The notes under the pieces were generated by a model. The model had not been told where the DNA came from, did not search any database, and saw only the letters and a list, made by a program, of their open reading frames with translations. Source: Nitrospirota bacterium (GTDB taxonomy: Bacteria > Nitrospirota > Nitrospiria > Nitrospirales > UBA8639). From it: 5,720 nucleotides of DNA. Position 1 is the first letter of the stretch, and the number at the start of each line of letters is the position of its first letter. Made by a program: the position numbers and the translations under genes. The stretch lies in NCBI GenBank assembly GCA_003228495.1, contig QIDY01000039.1, positions 1 through 5,720 of the forward strand, read 5' to 3'. Shown piece by piece: positions 5,415-5,720 of this stretch.

Positions 5415-5720
5415 CTATCTTCCCAAGGCGCGGTCAAGGTTGAAGGCGGCGCTGATAAGGGCGAGATGCGTAAACGCTTGCGGAAAATTCCCGAGGGCTT
5501 CGCCATGTTGGCCGGTTTCTTCTGCATATAGGCCTAAATGGTTGGCATAACCTAGCATTTGTTCGAAGAGTAAACGGGCTGCATCCAAACGACTGCGATC
5601 CACTTGTCCCGCGCGAGTTAGGGCCTCGACTAACCAAAACGTACAGATGTTAAATGTGCCTTCTTCCCCGTCAAGCCCATCGGTAGTTTCAGCAATGTTA
5701 TAGCGATACACTAACCCGTT
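5415..5720 (-). CDS. Glycoside hydrolase family 15 (glucoamylase/trehalase-like) protein, C-terminal 101 residues (5' end beyond window)
   Basis: GH15 enzymes are inverting exo-acting alpha-glucosidases (glucoamylase, glucodextranase, some trehalases) with an (alpha/alpha)6 barrel. The visible tail reads NGLVYRY at the window edge. It then has DGLDGEEGTFNICTFWLVEAL (14-34 of the fragment), the conserved bacterial GH15 segment, and LGLYAEETG-(x)6-LGNFPQAFTHLALISAA (62-92). In this family the glutamate of the AE(E/Q) segment corresponds to the catalytic base, so E67 is the likely candidate; the general acid is in the missing N-terminal part. The frame is open to the edge and ends at TAG (5417-5415). 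The substrate cannot be fixed from this piece: in bacteria such proteins often act on storage glucans or trehalose. It is convergent with bfr and shares the gap containing the terminator. Confidence 0.9.
   Translation of the reverse strand, partial: NGLVYRYNIAETTDGLDGEEGTFNICTFWLVEALTRAGQVDRSRLDAARLLFEQMLGYANHLGLYAEETGQHGEALGNFPQAFTHLALISAAFNLDRALGR

Overview
The window looks like ordinary chromosome from a free-living bacterium of moderate GC content (judged by eye, not counted). It holds four housekeeping or stress genes and a fragment of a carbohydrate enzyme gene. Nothing in it shows phage, plasmid, transposon or CRISPR character. The protein set (E. coli-class DnaE followed by AccA, a heme-type bacterioferritin, a YbjQ-family protein, a GH15 glucoamylase-like enzyme) fits a Gram-negative-type environmental lineage. 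Something near Nitrospirota would be plausible, but that is a weak inference and no marker here fixes the phylum.

Layout. Left part, minus strand (1-3753): dnaE, the replicative DNA polymerase III alpha subunit (1154 aa, complete), is followed after 25 bp by the start of accA, the acetyl-CoA carboxylase carboxyltransferase alpha subunit, which runs off the left edge. They look like one operon, as in many bacteria. A good sigma70-like promoter lies directly upstream of dnaE. Middle (3754-4174): a 421-bp divergent gap without a convincing gene. It contains a palindrome-rich block, a 9-bp direct repeat that brackets the dnaE start region, and one exact DnaA-box consensus. Right part, plus strand: a YbjQ/UPF0145 protein (4175-4495, start revised to an ATG with a good ribosome binding site), then a 244-bp gap with a probable promoter, then bacterioferritin bfr (4740-5213) closed by a strong intrinsic terminator (5236-5282). 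Right edge, minus strand: the C-terminal end of a GH15 glycoside hydrolase (5415-5720), convergent with bfr.

How the genes work together. dnaE and accA link replication and fatty-acid synthesis by position only. bfr stores iron and detoxifies Fe(II)/peroxide. The YbjQ protein belongs to a family sometimes labelled heavy-metal binding, but a functional tie to bfr is conjecture. I found no clear previously undescribed system. The points most worth a second look are the complete PHP metal site in DnaE, which suggests built-in proofreading, and the structured dnaE upstream region with a DnaA box.
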